Assembly: GCA_001465935.1 (NCBI GenBank)
Contig: LNKV01000020.1
Span: 689,252-753,251, forward strand
Origin: Clarireedia homoeocarpa
Lineage: Eukaryota > Ascomycota > Leotiomycetes > Helotiales > Rutstroemiaceae
Reading direction: 5' to 3'
DNA length: 64,000 nt
A model generated the notes under the pieces. It did not search any database, was not told the DNA's origin, and saw only the letters and a program-made list of their open reading frames with translations. Each line of letters starts with the position of its first letter. The first letter of the stretch is position 1. The translations under genes and the position numbers were made by a program. Below, in pieces: positions 23,905 to 34,680 of this stretch.

Positions 23905-26002
23905 TAAACTATACTATATATTATATTACAAACTCCTAATAATTTTATAGAAGTCTAATTTCGAATAGTATACTTCTTGATATATATATAATCTCTTATA
24001 TAGATCTCTCAATTACTTTGTTTATCGCGTATTTATATAGTAGCGACGGTTTAAATCCTATACCTCGAGATCTGATTTTATTTTAAAAGTCTATATTAAA
24101 TTCTCTTTTACTATTATTAACTCTTATTATTATAATCTTTAAGTTTACTTCTCTTTTAATTTCTTTAATCAATTATATTAGTATAGATATTAGTTCCGTT
24201 AAACTCTTACTAATAGTCAGTTTAAACTAAGTAAACTATATCGTATTATCGATAACTTTAAAGAAATAATTGAAGCTATTAATAGAGGTAGCGATCTTCT
24301 TAGAAATATCTATATATAGTCGATATAGCTTTATATCCGATTGACTTTTTATTTATTTATTTATCTTTTCTTTTATTTTACTTACTAAATATACTTTATA
24401 TACTTCTCTTCTTTTAATAGTATTTCTACTAATACTTATACTAATTATATACTTTTCGACTATATTTAGAATTTTAACGCTCGGATACTCTAAACATTGA
24501 TACTATAAAGTAAAATTACCGATATTTTAAGATAAGTTCTATATACTTTCTTTAATATAATTTAAGTTTGCTAAAGGTAATATATTGTATACTTTATATT
24601 GAGAAGTCGCTATAAACTTCAGTTTTTTATTAAACTACAACTTTGCTTCTTACTTCTTAAATACAATTTTATATTCTTCTTCTAATACAAGTTACTTTAC
24701 TAAAAGTAATCGAGTGTCTCCGAAGCTTGGAATATACTAGATATTATTTAATATAATATAGTTAAGTATAACTTAGCTTATTCTTTCAACTTAGCTATAA
24801 GAACTATTAGCTAATTATATTCTATAAGGTTCAGTCTATCTCTTTAATTATTAGAAGTTATTTAGAATACTTAAGAAATACTTTAATATACCTAAGTCAA
24901 AGATCTATTCTGAATTTATAGTTATAGTATTTATATATTCTATAAAGTATTCTGAATTATAATATTCTTCTTTAGCTATAATAACTTTTACACTTTCTAA
25001 TAACTCTCTATAATTACTTTAACTCTTTTCCCGAGCTCTCAAATAAGAATAATAGTTTGATTAATAATAACCTTCTTTGTTATATTACTAATACCGAATT
25101 GAGCTTTCTTTATTCTTTTCTTTCTTTTTACTATTACTATTCTAGTCGCGATTTCGATCTATAAAGCCTGAACTTACTCTTTCACATTTATTCAAGTTAT
25201 ATAGCTTATTTATTCTACTTCTTAATCCTCCTCTTAATACTCCTTTTAATCCTCAGCTTCTATCACGACCTTTACCTCTATATCCTTCTCTGTATACTAC
25301 CTCTTAAGCTATATTAGTAGTATTTATATCTTTCACTAGGTCGATAGTCTTATTTGTTTATAAAACTATAACTACTACTTCAAGCTTTAATTTAGAGTTC
25401 AAAGTAAATATCTTAGATATCTACTAGCTTATAATTTATAGAATCTTAGTATATATTTATAATAGTACCTTTATATCCGTAATCGCCTCTATACTTATCT
25501 TTATTCGGGATTATATTAAAAGAAGCTTATTAATAAATTAATAAAGCTTTATAGTCTTTAGATCGAAGATTAGATCGGTAAATTACTTCCGAATTTAATC
25601 AATAAAGATATAGTTATTTCCGAGATCGTCTTTTTAAAGCTTATTCTATATACCTACTAGATCAAAGACTTGAATAAATAATATAAACCTTGATCTTTAT
25701 ATTTTATTAACACTTGAGTTTATAATATTAATAGCTTGAGCCCACCTAATTTAACTATCTATATAGAGGTTCTATAATATTGTCTGTTGATTATTTAGTA
25801 TAGCTGGTATTTGCTCTGTTCCTTGAGTAATTTCTAGACATCTCTTGTCAATCAAGGCCGATATATATAATTAAACCTATATAAAATAATTATTACTATT
25901 ATAGATAACCTTGGAGCCATTATTATTGCCCCTGTCGAGTTGTACTAAAGTAAATAAAGTTATTACTTTATTGCTGACCCAGTTTGATACCGGGCTCATA
26001 AC
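23905..26002 (-). mobile_element. 5' fragment of a second copia-like element
   Basis: At about 25985-26000 the plus strand reads TACCGGGCTCATAACC, on the minus strand a better preserved copy of the half-tRNA(iMet) primer site seen in the first element. Downstream on the minus strand an ATG at 25920 opens a gag-like frame (MAPRLSIIVIIILY) interrupted by RIP-type stops until about 23905, where the complete element begins. A zinc-knuckle motif was not recognised. The matching LTR should start near 26003 but I could not find its far end. Confidence 0.5.
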
Positions 26003-26100
26003 CTATTAGGATTATAACTTTATTTAAATGTAATAGAAGCGGTTTTGTAAATAATTTTAACGTTGATTTTGGTGGAGAACACTAGTAATTTTTATGATAA

Positions 26101-26522
26101 TTATTCTGGAAGTAGTATAATGTCCGAGCGATCCGAGAAACCCATTAAATACTGTAGTGCAGAATTATTACATAAGCATTTCCTGACAGGGGTCATGCGG
26201 ATGCGGGGTAGCTTATGTTGACTAATCTTCCGCGGAGTGGGGCACATGGCGCACATCTTGACATCATACACAAGTTGGAGAACACTCTGTGGTATCTAGG
26301 TCAATGAAAATGAATATCAACGCCAACAACACATACCATTAAGCCGTCCAGCAAGCGGCAGTTGTTGAGTGGGTCATACTTCAAGCAAACCACCATGTCG
26401 GTCCCGGGCTTGCAGTAGGCCAAGTCGGATGCAAACATTCGGATACAGTCCACTGTAATAATCCATAGCCCATGGCTAAGCTCAGTCCTGATTCTAGTGT
26501 AGCATCTGGAAAGCTCGCTCAA
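26101..26522 (-). CDS. Uncertain 3' gene fragment, two exons
   Basis: An open stretch (26522 down to 26337, ending CRLLDGLM) meets a good donor GTATGT, a 50-bp intron and CCACAG. The following phase-0 frame (26286-26101) stays open for 61 codons to a TAA. The protein is Cys-rich (CLKY, CAMC, CLCNN). Upstream exons were not found: an in-frame TGA lies just before 26522. It is not recognised and might be chance or a decayed gene at the edge of the RIP island. Confidence 0.25.
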
Positions 26523-27168
26523 TCAGGATAGCAAGGAAAAAGTTGCTCGGAACATGGTTGCGATGGTTGAAAAAGAACATGTTATGAGAGATTGTAGGAA
26601 TCCTGATCGAGAGGAGATTTCCATTTCTCTTCTGATACATAATTCATATTGTTACATGCCCACACTTCTTCCCACTTGGCTCTTCAAGAACTCTCTAGAC
26701 CCGCTACCACGTTTCTAGAACAACGATTGGGGCACAATATCCTCCACAGCTCTTCCTCCATTGATGACATGGATTCTATCGTGACCTCCAATGGCTCGCG
26801 GTCGACGAGCTGGAAGGTATGCGCATCCTAAACTTTCCATCGAGAGCCGTCAACAGTTGTTTTCCGGTTGTAGACTCAAGAAATAGATATTTTCAGCTCA
26901 GTGCATTCTCGAACAAGAACAGCCAAGGTGATATTGAGATGCAGAATAGGGGTTAGGGCAATATTAAGAGTGTCTGAGCTAGTTGTCCCACACATTTGTG
27001 CCACCACTTCGGAAGTATCGCGAGGACTATAGTAATGCCATCAACGATAATATCGAAGACGAAAGTCAACCATTTCTGATGCAATACAGATGATAGTAAG
27101 GCTTTGCTGTCTCAATGAATTGAAATTGTTAACCGGATGCGCCACTCGTCGTTGGTCCACCTGCCAGG
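26523..27168. other. Intergenic, no supported gene
   Basis: Normal base composition returns here. Only overlapping short frames are present (for example plus 26649-26831, which lacks an ATG start). Confidence 0.4.
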
Positions 27169-27561
27169 TTAATCGGCCTTTGGTGATTCAACTTCCTGAA
27201 AGTAAGGTGAAAAGCCTTTCCGCCCACACACTCTTCCGGGATCATATCCCGCAGTTCTCGGGGTAGCATTTTCAAAAACAAGCAATCTGTTTGATATACT
27301 GTGGGTCTTCCGGCTAGTCATATCCGGCGCCAATCCAAGAGGAAGTGTTAAAACACTATCGTTGGATCTCGGGTCAAGAAAGCGAGGACGAACTGGCGAA
27401 GGCTGCCACGGCTCGTCGTATACCAGATGCTCCAGCTCCTTTTGCCGCGCATGCTTATATTCTATAAAACATAGCACAGGCGTGCACAGGAGAATAATCA
27501 AAGAGCAAGCGATGACCAAAGTGCCTTCAGCTATCTGACGCAATCGCTTTCGCGTCACCAT
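27169..27561 (-). CDS. Hypothetical small membrane protein (130 aa)
   Basis: An ATG-started frame of 130 codons. Residues about 12-34 (GTLVIACSLIILLCTPVLCFI) form a strong transmembrane helix preceded by basic residues (RKRLRQ). The rest is polar with several Pro/Arg. No domain is recognised and no homology is claimed. The neighbouring minus frame 27555-27794 also has a hydrophobic segment and overlaps this start, so the two might be parts of one spliced gene. Low certainty that it is expressed. Confidence 0.35.
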   Translation of the reverse strand: MVTRKRLRQIAEGTLVIACSLIILLCTPVLCFIEYKHARQKELEHLVYDEPWQPSPVRPRFLDPRSNDSVLTLPLGLAPDMTSRKTHSISNRLLVFENATPRTAGYDPGRVCGRKGFSPYFQEVESPKAD

Positions 27562-28873
27562 GGCTGATAATTTATGCTAAAAAGTTCAGCGAGAATGGAA
27601 AAACAAATGATTGAAGCAAGAAGGTTATTTTCAAACAGGAACTCGTAGAAGTTGCCGAATTTTAGGTGATCACTTGTTATTTCGGCGGCGCGTCGTTCAA
27701 ACTGTTGGAGGGCGCCGGGATACAATGTACGCGATCCCGCCAGCCGACCATGGTAGCTTGGAACATTAAGAAGCCAACTCGATACACAAGCCAAGCAAAG
27801 CTGCGGTTAATGTTTTCGGTTTAGGATCACACTGGCAATCAGTTACAATGATATTGAGATGGCATTGGGATCTAGGGCAAAGTTTGTGTTCCAGGCAGGA
27901 TATGTGTATATTTGGATCTTCATGTCGTTTCCTGGTTGAGGGAACAGTACACACGGTATGCTTGGTAATATTTTCTATCCAGTGTCACACCTCTTCGGGT
28001 GGTAGGCTTCATCAAGCTATGCGAGGACGTGAGAGGTTAGTCTTAGTCTTCGAATTATATCCTTGCGTCGTGAGGCTGAATGATAATTCATGTGGAAAAC
28101 CTTTGCTGTCGAACCCGTTGAGAAGGTCGATGTGGAAGCCGGCAAGCTCACTTCTTCCTGGGTCCCCGTTGTTGATCATTCCTCGGTTTCCTAGAGATCA
28201 AAGCGAATCCATTTTCCGGAACTATTTCGCGAACTTCATTTTGGCAATTGAGCGTGGTGGTCGGGATGCTTCTAACGAATGAATAAGATCCTACCAGATA
28301 TCCAGCCCACGAGCGTTGCAGAGTTCCTGAGAAAGACTTCGGCATAAGACAAGAATGCCCAATAGGTGGCCGAGCATCCATAGTCTTGTAAGCCGGCATC
28401 AAGGACCTGGAGAGAGACCAATGTTTTGCCTGCCAGGACCGTTTGCGATGCGCACGATACTCGTTAAACACTCCATTCATGGGACAGCGCTGTTGGTCGC
28501 CTGGTCGTGCTGGTATAGGACTTGTACTGCCGCGAGATGTAGAGTAGCAACGGCTCAACGTATTGCTTGACATCATTGGTTAGGAATGATAGAGGAAGTT
28601 GTGATAACCTTGTCACAAACCTTAACTTAATTGGTTAGTTGAAAATAGCCTTGCACTAGCGTCAATTGAACCTTGTCGACGACAAACCCGGCGCGCGTCT
28701 GTATCTAAACAATTCCTTAGTGTTTTTTGTTCTCTAAGCCTTGTTTGCATCAGTCGACGATGAGAAGATAAATTGTACAAATACAACATGGTGATTTCTG
28801 CAAATATTCGAATGCATCGCATCGCCATCGTATATCGCTGAAATCGGTACTTACTGCTCGACAACAGCAAATC
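27562..28873. other. Intergenic, short unsupported ORFs
   Basis: The longest frames are minus 28148-28576 (142 aa, Arg/Ser-rich) and plus 27848-28282 (144 aa). They overlap on opposite strands, have no recognisable domain and lack splice-supported extensions. The right end contains the presumed promoter of the CSN12-like gene. Confidence 0.4.
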
Positions 28874-30663
28874 ATGACAATCCTCGAAGAATTCCTCGAA
28901 TCCATCCTAAAATTTCTCAGATCAAAGGACTCGGTCAATCTACAACTATGGCTGCGGGTGGAACCACCTCTTCCAGATCAATATTTCAAGCTGAGCCAAG
29001 AGTTGAAGACATCCTTCAGAGATAGCAGTGTGCTGGAACGTCAAATAGCGAAATTGCTTCCTGATGATCCCAATGCCAGCTATGAAGATGGGAATGTTTG
29101 GCCAGGTTTTCTGGCCTTTATGAAGGATTATTTGGAATTTTGGAGAGATGTAAATTTTGAAGATTTGTTGGAGACTCACTCTCAACTGACAAGCTTGGCT
29201 AGGTGAGTCAATCACCATAAGTCGCGAGGAATTGAACTGACAGGATGTGTCGCAGTACTTGTCTTGCGGCTTTATCAAATCCTACATATGGAATCATAAT
29301 ACTTCCGACTGCGATACAACTGTCTACAGCTCTAGCAAAGCTCGCAATGACTCTCGACAAACGACCTGACCTTACAAGAAGATTACGAAGAGTTGCAGAC
29401 GTCGACGCAGGCGAAACCAGGAAGACGTTGGTAGAAGGGACAGCAGAGACGATCCAACGTGCCTTTACCGTTTGTTTAACCGAAAGAACTGCCAATAGGA
29501 ATGGTGTTGGGTCAGATGGGCAACCAGAGGGGAAGAAAGTTGGCATATACTCTTTTGCAAATTTAGCTCTTAAGCTTTTCTTTCAAGTATGGCGACTTGG
29601 TTTTGGGTGTCCCAAATGATTATGCTGAGTGGTGAAATAGTGCCGGAAAACACGACTAGCGAATCAATTGATCACCAACATTACTCAACACTCCCCACCT
29701 CTGGAACTCTACCCAGCTAGCCAAAGAGTGACGTATCTATACTACCTTGGCCGCTACTTCTTTTCGAACACACACTACTATCTCGCGCAACGTAGTCTCC
29801 AGGCAGCGTACGATCAATGTCATGCTCAGTGCATCAACCAACGCCGTCTCATCCTCATATATCTGATATCTTCAAATTTGATCTTGGGCAGATTTCCATC
29901 CCGGCCTTTCATGTCCCGTCCTGAAGCCTCAGGTGTGCTCGAAAAGTTTGTACCTATCGTAAAGGCTATCAAATTAGGCGATATGGTTGCGTTCAAGCAT
30001 GCCCTAGGCCCCGAAGGTGGCAATGAGCAATGGTTCTTCAAGAGAGGTATTCTCCTCCCTCTACTCTATCGCTGCGAAGTCTATGTATGGAGATCTCTCG
30101 CGAGACGAGTCCTTAATTTGACGTATTCGTGGCCCTTTGATGCAAATTCTAAAAAGGCACCTACACTTAACCTTAGTGACTTAGTCGTTGCAGCGCAATA
30201 CTGCCAAAAGGTCCTAGAGGGATGGGAGAGACCTCTGGACACGACGAAAGCCATGCAGTCAGGGCGGACACATACAAATTCCATGTTTTTAACAGCACCA
30301 GACCTCGTCAAACCGTCACGTGGCTTAGACAATGTCTCGACGCATCAGGGTATCATTTGGGGTAGCAAGTTACCGGATGTCACCGATATTGAGAGTATTG
30401 TAGCCAGCTTAGTGCAGCAAGGACTATTACGAGGATTTATTAGTCACACACAAGGAAAATTTGCTATTCTAGGAGCCAAACAAAGAGGTGGGCCACTCAA
30501 TGCAGGATTTCCAAGCATCTGGGAAGTTATTAAGGATAGAGCGGAGAGGGAAGGGCTCGGAGCTGATGTACCAGGTTGGGTCACTGGTGACAGTAGCAGT
30601 AGTATTGTCAGCGGAGGGGTATTCAATTTGACGGGAATCGCTAGGCCAGCAGGATCTGGTTGA
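28874..30663 (+). CDS. COP9 signalosome subunit 12 (CSN12)-like PCI protein
   Basis: Exons are 28874-29202, 29244-29586 and 29641-30663 (564 aa). Introns are 41 and 54 bp, and phases agree. The order of conserved blocks matches the CSN12/Thp1 family. An N-terminal helical region ends in VWPGFLAFMKDYLEFWRD. A middle part has ETIQRAFTVCLTERT and YSFANLALKLFF. The TPR/PCI core has YPASQRVTYLYYLGRYFF, LAQRSLQAAYDQCHAQCINQ, RRLILIYLIS, and LGRFPS. A C-terminal winged-helix-like part has DIESIVASLVQQGLLRGFIS and GKFAILGAKQ. Such proteins sit in COP9-like or TREX-2 (Sac3-Thp1) complexes linking deneddylation or mRNA export. The second acceptor (ATAG at 29637-29640) was chosen because it keeps phase and gives KTRLANQLITNI. 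The gene converges with the rhodopsin gene. Confidence 0.85.
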
Positions 30664-30981
30664 ATAATTACACGTGTCATAATTCTACGTCGGAAGAAGT
30701 CTATACTATGAGCTCGAAAGATGCACGGGTTCGACAGTTGTCATAGGCCGGATCAAATTAGCCGAGAATCGCCGCCGAGATGGGAGTAATGGCGACATGG
30801 CTGCACCATCGTACTCCGGAACGGAAGGAAGACAAGCCACACACGTTTCCATTACTACGATTGGATATATGTATTCTTATAAGACCACGTCTGACCGAAG
30901 AGAATATCTTCCGCCTCTATTTTAGTATGTGATCACTACCGAGGACCCAGCTCAAGCTTAATCACATAAAATTCTTTTACT
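30664..30981. other. Convergent intergenic spacer
   Basis: About 320 bp between the 3' ends of the CSN12-like and rhodopsin-like genes. It must hold both polyadenylation regions. No ORF or repeat was noticed. Confidence 0.6.
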
Positions 30982-32288
30982 TCAGGCATGACCATTTTGT
31001 TCCTCATCTTTTCGACCAAACTCCCTCTGAACATTGATAGCTAGTCGCGTCCTGTTCGTTTCATCGTAATCATCAAGGCGGTGGAACCCTTGGTCTTGAA
31101 TACCCGACTGCAGTTTCTGGTGCCGCATTTGAATGGTGCTTCCATCCTTAGCTGGACCTCGAGTATTCGGCGTCGATGCTCTTGCATGTTCTATACCTGC
31201 ACAGCCCTTGAAACCCTGTACTATTCGTGAATTGGCGAGAAGTTCAAGTAAAGGCCGACACATGAGCAGACAGGCACAGATAAGGTAGCAACCCGGCTCC
31301 AGCAATGTCCAAACTAGAAGCTGTGGTGCGATAAATGTGCGATCTTCGGTGTCATTTATCTTGATGAATATCGAGAACCGCAGGATGGACGTAATCAGAC
31401 CACTGCAGTAGCACTATGTTAACAGGATTCTCACAGCTGCTCTGCGCCTGGAGAACTCACAATCCTCCTATCAGAAATTCAAATGTCAATCCTACTTTCA
31501 GTCGCATTGGTACATGTAACTTCCAGATCACCGGGATTGGTACAGCAAGCATTCCCATGTCTGTAAGAATAATCGGAAGTGCAACCCATGATTGGAAAGC
31601 ATTGGCATTGATACATTTAGGATGCTTGTTCTCAAGATCCCATATCGATGAAACTGGCCAGCATTGGAAGATGGCGATAGGTTCGAGAATTAGAACATAG
31701 GCCCCTACGGCGGCCATGAGGCAATGTATGAATATTCGGCTTGTTCTCGCGACGAATAGACGACGATACAAGACTAGGATCGCAAGCCGGGGGGAGCTAA
31801 TCGCAAGTAGGTCGATGATGTTCATTGCATACTGATTCTTGAGCCAACGTACTAACTTATCGGGTATATTTTGTTCGAGGTGTAGGTAATGATATCCAAC
31901 TCCTGCATTTTTGACACCGTCTAGAGCCGCTGTTAGCCTCCTCCGTCGGCAGTATGAAATCGCGACTGATGCCGGCGATGTATAGGTACCTCTGGGTACC
32001 TATACTCAACCGAAATGGGATCTGAATCATACCAATTGAGAGCACAGCTAGACCAACGTTGAACAATAAGGATGCTATAACGATGATATCATCTAGGCCC
32101 CAGGGCGCCTTGCTCAACCACCGCGAAACATATCTTAGACCGACAGATATAACCTGTATTCCGAGGAACACACTAGTGAAGACCAACGCGACATTTCCAG
32201 AGAAAAGCGAATCATTGACATCCGACGAGAACTTTTCGGAGAGATCAGTAGTTTTTTCGCTCATGATACTCGAATGTTGCAAGTTCAT
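30982..32288 (-). CDS. SAT4/rhodopsin-domain 7TM protein (PTH11-like class)
   Basis: Exons on the minus strand are 32288-32033, 31929-31461 and 31402-30982 (381 aa). Introns are 103 and 58 bp. Several hydrophobic helices follow a short polar N-terminus. Family hallmarks are visible: RYVSRWLSKAPWGLDDIIVIAS (helix 2 region with LDD), LLAISSPRLAILVLYRRLF, FQCWPVSSIWD, CINANAFQSWVALPIILTDMGMLAVPIPVIW and, after intron 2, FGLITSILRFSIFIKIND, EPGCYLICACLLMCRPLLELL. The cytosolic tail is charged. These fungal integral membrane proteins include PTH11-type candidate GPCRs, but the CFEM ectodomain of true PTH11 is absent. Ligand unknown. ATG at 32288 is used; 32264 (MSEKTT) is an alternative. Confidence 0.85.
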
Positions 32289-32336
32289 AAGAACGGCCGA
32301 TGATTATAATATATATCAGGACAACAGTCGGCTCTC

Positions 32337-32376
32337 TCGGCAATGAAAACAGTGCCGACGACGTTTTCATTGCCGA
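32337..32376. promoter_or_regulatory. Perfect 14-bp inverted repeat upstream of the rhodopsin gene
   Basis: Arms TCGGCAATGAAAAC (32337-32350) and GTTTTCATTGCCGA (32363-32376) are exact reverse complements around a 12-bp spacer. It lies 49 bp before the ATG, so it is a candidate operator or a 5'-UTR hairpin. Confidence 0.6.
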
Positions 32377-34579
32377 CGAGGTAACTTGAAGTATAATATA
32401 TCATCGCCCCCAGCAGAGAATGATCAGTAGACATACTTCAAAGGCACACCAATGCATGAAGTCTTCATGTATTCGTACGGCGCGAAGTGTATGGGCTGAA
32501 CAGCAAGTGTTGCTCTAAATAAACGTTTGATTGGTGCCAGACCAACAGTTCGTTTAGGTGACGAGGCGCGTCGCTCCGGATGTGTATAGCAATGTACCAT
32601 AGTGACATGCGCTTATTTTATACGCAGTAGTGATCTTCAGTTTCGCCTGCCATCGCGCATACGAGTGGTGGAATTCGCCAAGTATCCGGATTCCAGCACA
32701 CCCTCATAGTCGCGGGACAGAGGCGCAAGAGAGACTTCATCAACCATTCATATTCCAGTCCGGAAGAATGCATGTTACGCCTGGGGTGGGGGCCGTGTCT
32801 GTCGGCAGTCGCTGCTTTCGAACCTTCAATGCAGGTACAGTAATATAGTGCTGCTGTCTAAATTATACCGTAGAGTGAAACCATCGAATTGCCTTCCCAT
32901 TCGCCTGTAGGCTCTGTACTGCAGAAGAAGAAAAAGAAAAAGGCTCCCAACCATATACTTCTCATCCCAAGTTCCAACTTTGCTGCGCCATTTTTCATTC
33001 CCTTTCAAGCTCCAAACATCATCCATCACACCGACTGTGAGCATACACCAGTCTCACTGCGTTGCGGCGGAGCATGCAACCTCGTGTAAGCACTGTAGCG
33101 TGTATCATGTTTGGTAGTTATGGCGATAGTGGTAGGGGTAGGATTGGCGATGGCGGGTTGGGGTGGGGCGCTCGGTATAATGTAACGCTGGGTGCAAGTG
33201 CCGCTGCGGGTTCACACGTACTTGGTTTGGGGTCAATTTTTTTGGAGGTTTGAGGCGGGAAATACCCACGGTTGGTCTTGATGAGGGAGCGATGTTTTGG
33301 TAGGCATTGGGATTTATTAGTACCTAGTCATATTTATTGATTGCGCTTGTACTGTGTTTTCGCGTCTGTAATCTCTTCATTTTTAATCTGTTTAGATCAA
33401 TAACAACAGGTTTAGTTCTCTTTTCTTCGTCTCGCTTTGCTGCCAGCCCTATCGGCTATGTATTCCAACTCCTAATCCCGAACAAATCCCATGAATATCA
33501 TAATCGCTGGATCATCATCACGTGTCTTTGTGTTACAGTGGATGACACCCGCAGTGTCTGCTTCGACTACAGATGATTCTGCTACTTTGGAATTCTAACA
33601 TCCGAGCTTCTGGTTGGATCTGGAGCCGAAGGACGTAAATTTTTTCTTGTATTGAATATCTACTTTGCCAGTCATTTAATAGTCGATATAAGTGGGGATG
33701 CATCAATCCAGGCCATTGCATTGACCCATAACAACACTTCTATGTGTTTAAGAATTGCCGGGACACTTGAAACTAGGCAGTAACAAGGGGTTTGGTTCCT
33801 TGACAGTGCCGATTCGTGGTGCAAGTTTGCACTAGAGCGTGGGAATGATGCAGCACCGCGGCCTGTACTTTGAGTAAAAGCCCAAGCCTGGAGTAGTCCA
33901 CGACGTGAATTCTGACTGTCTATATCTGCAATTCCTTGCGATCAGCGACGGCATGCATGATAGCTGCTTGCTTCAAGTGCTGTCGTTTGGGTGGGTGTGG
34001 TTCGATAGTGGCTGTTCAGCTTCCACTTAATGTAGCCCAGTAAATTGTTTTGTCGACCTCTGCATTTACTATGCTGGCATGGTGGTTGGCATTCCTATTT
34101 TGCCTGGGCTCTTGTAGTCAGAAGAAAAACAATACAGTGTGTGGTAGCTTGATTTGGCTAGCTCCAAAATGCAGTTTGGATTATGTCCTGAAGAGATTTG
34201 AGGATGCTTGGTGGTACTGTGCATGCCAGTCTAGTTTGGGTTGATCTGCGTCCATCCTGCGTCCGTCGTCCGTCCTCTATTCAAAATAAAGTCCTTGGCT
34301 TCCCAAACTAGCAACTGAGTTTGAGATGTCTCGTAACTTGAGGCTACGCGTTTGTGGAGGGTGCGTATGTTGAAAACATCGAGACGCTTGTTTCGTAATG
34401 ATGGTTATCGGAATCCGGCAACTGATTTTCTACTATTCTTCTTGAAGTCGTGGAGATGACGGTATTCATTCAGATTGCGATTAAAGGAACCACTGTTGAG
34501 GGTACAGCAGGCTGACACGTAGAATAGTGCCTGTAGGCTCCGAAACGGACCTGGAAATTAAGGGTAGCTTTGGCTTGAT
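32377..34579. other. Intergenic, no supported gene
   Basis: Many short frames, none above 80 codons and none with a domain. It includes a purine-rich run near 32920-32942 and a G-rich stretch near 33120-33180. Confidence 0.5.
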
Positions 34580-34672
34580 TCAACTGTTCTGCTGGGCTAT
34601 CTGCAGTGGGAAGGACTCCTTATATAGGTGTTCCTTGGGCCTATTGCCACAGGCACTACATGCCTAAGTAAC
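34580..34672. repeat. Fragment of the LTR-like family at 3561-3933
   Basis: It shares CTTGATTCAACTG, then GGGCTATCTGCAGTGGGAAGGACT and GGGCCTATTGCC with the copy near 3620-3720, in the same orientation. Only the central part is present, ending within 10 bp of the stop codon of the next gene. Confidence 0.65.
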
Positions 34673-34680
34673 CGCCTATG

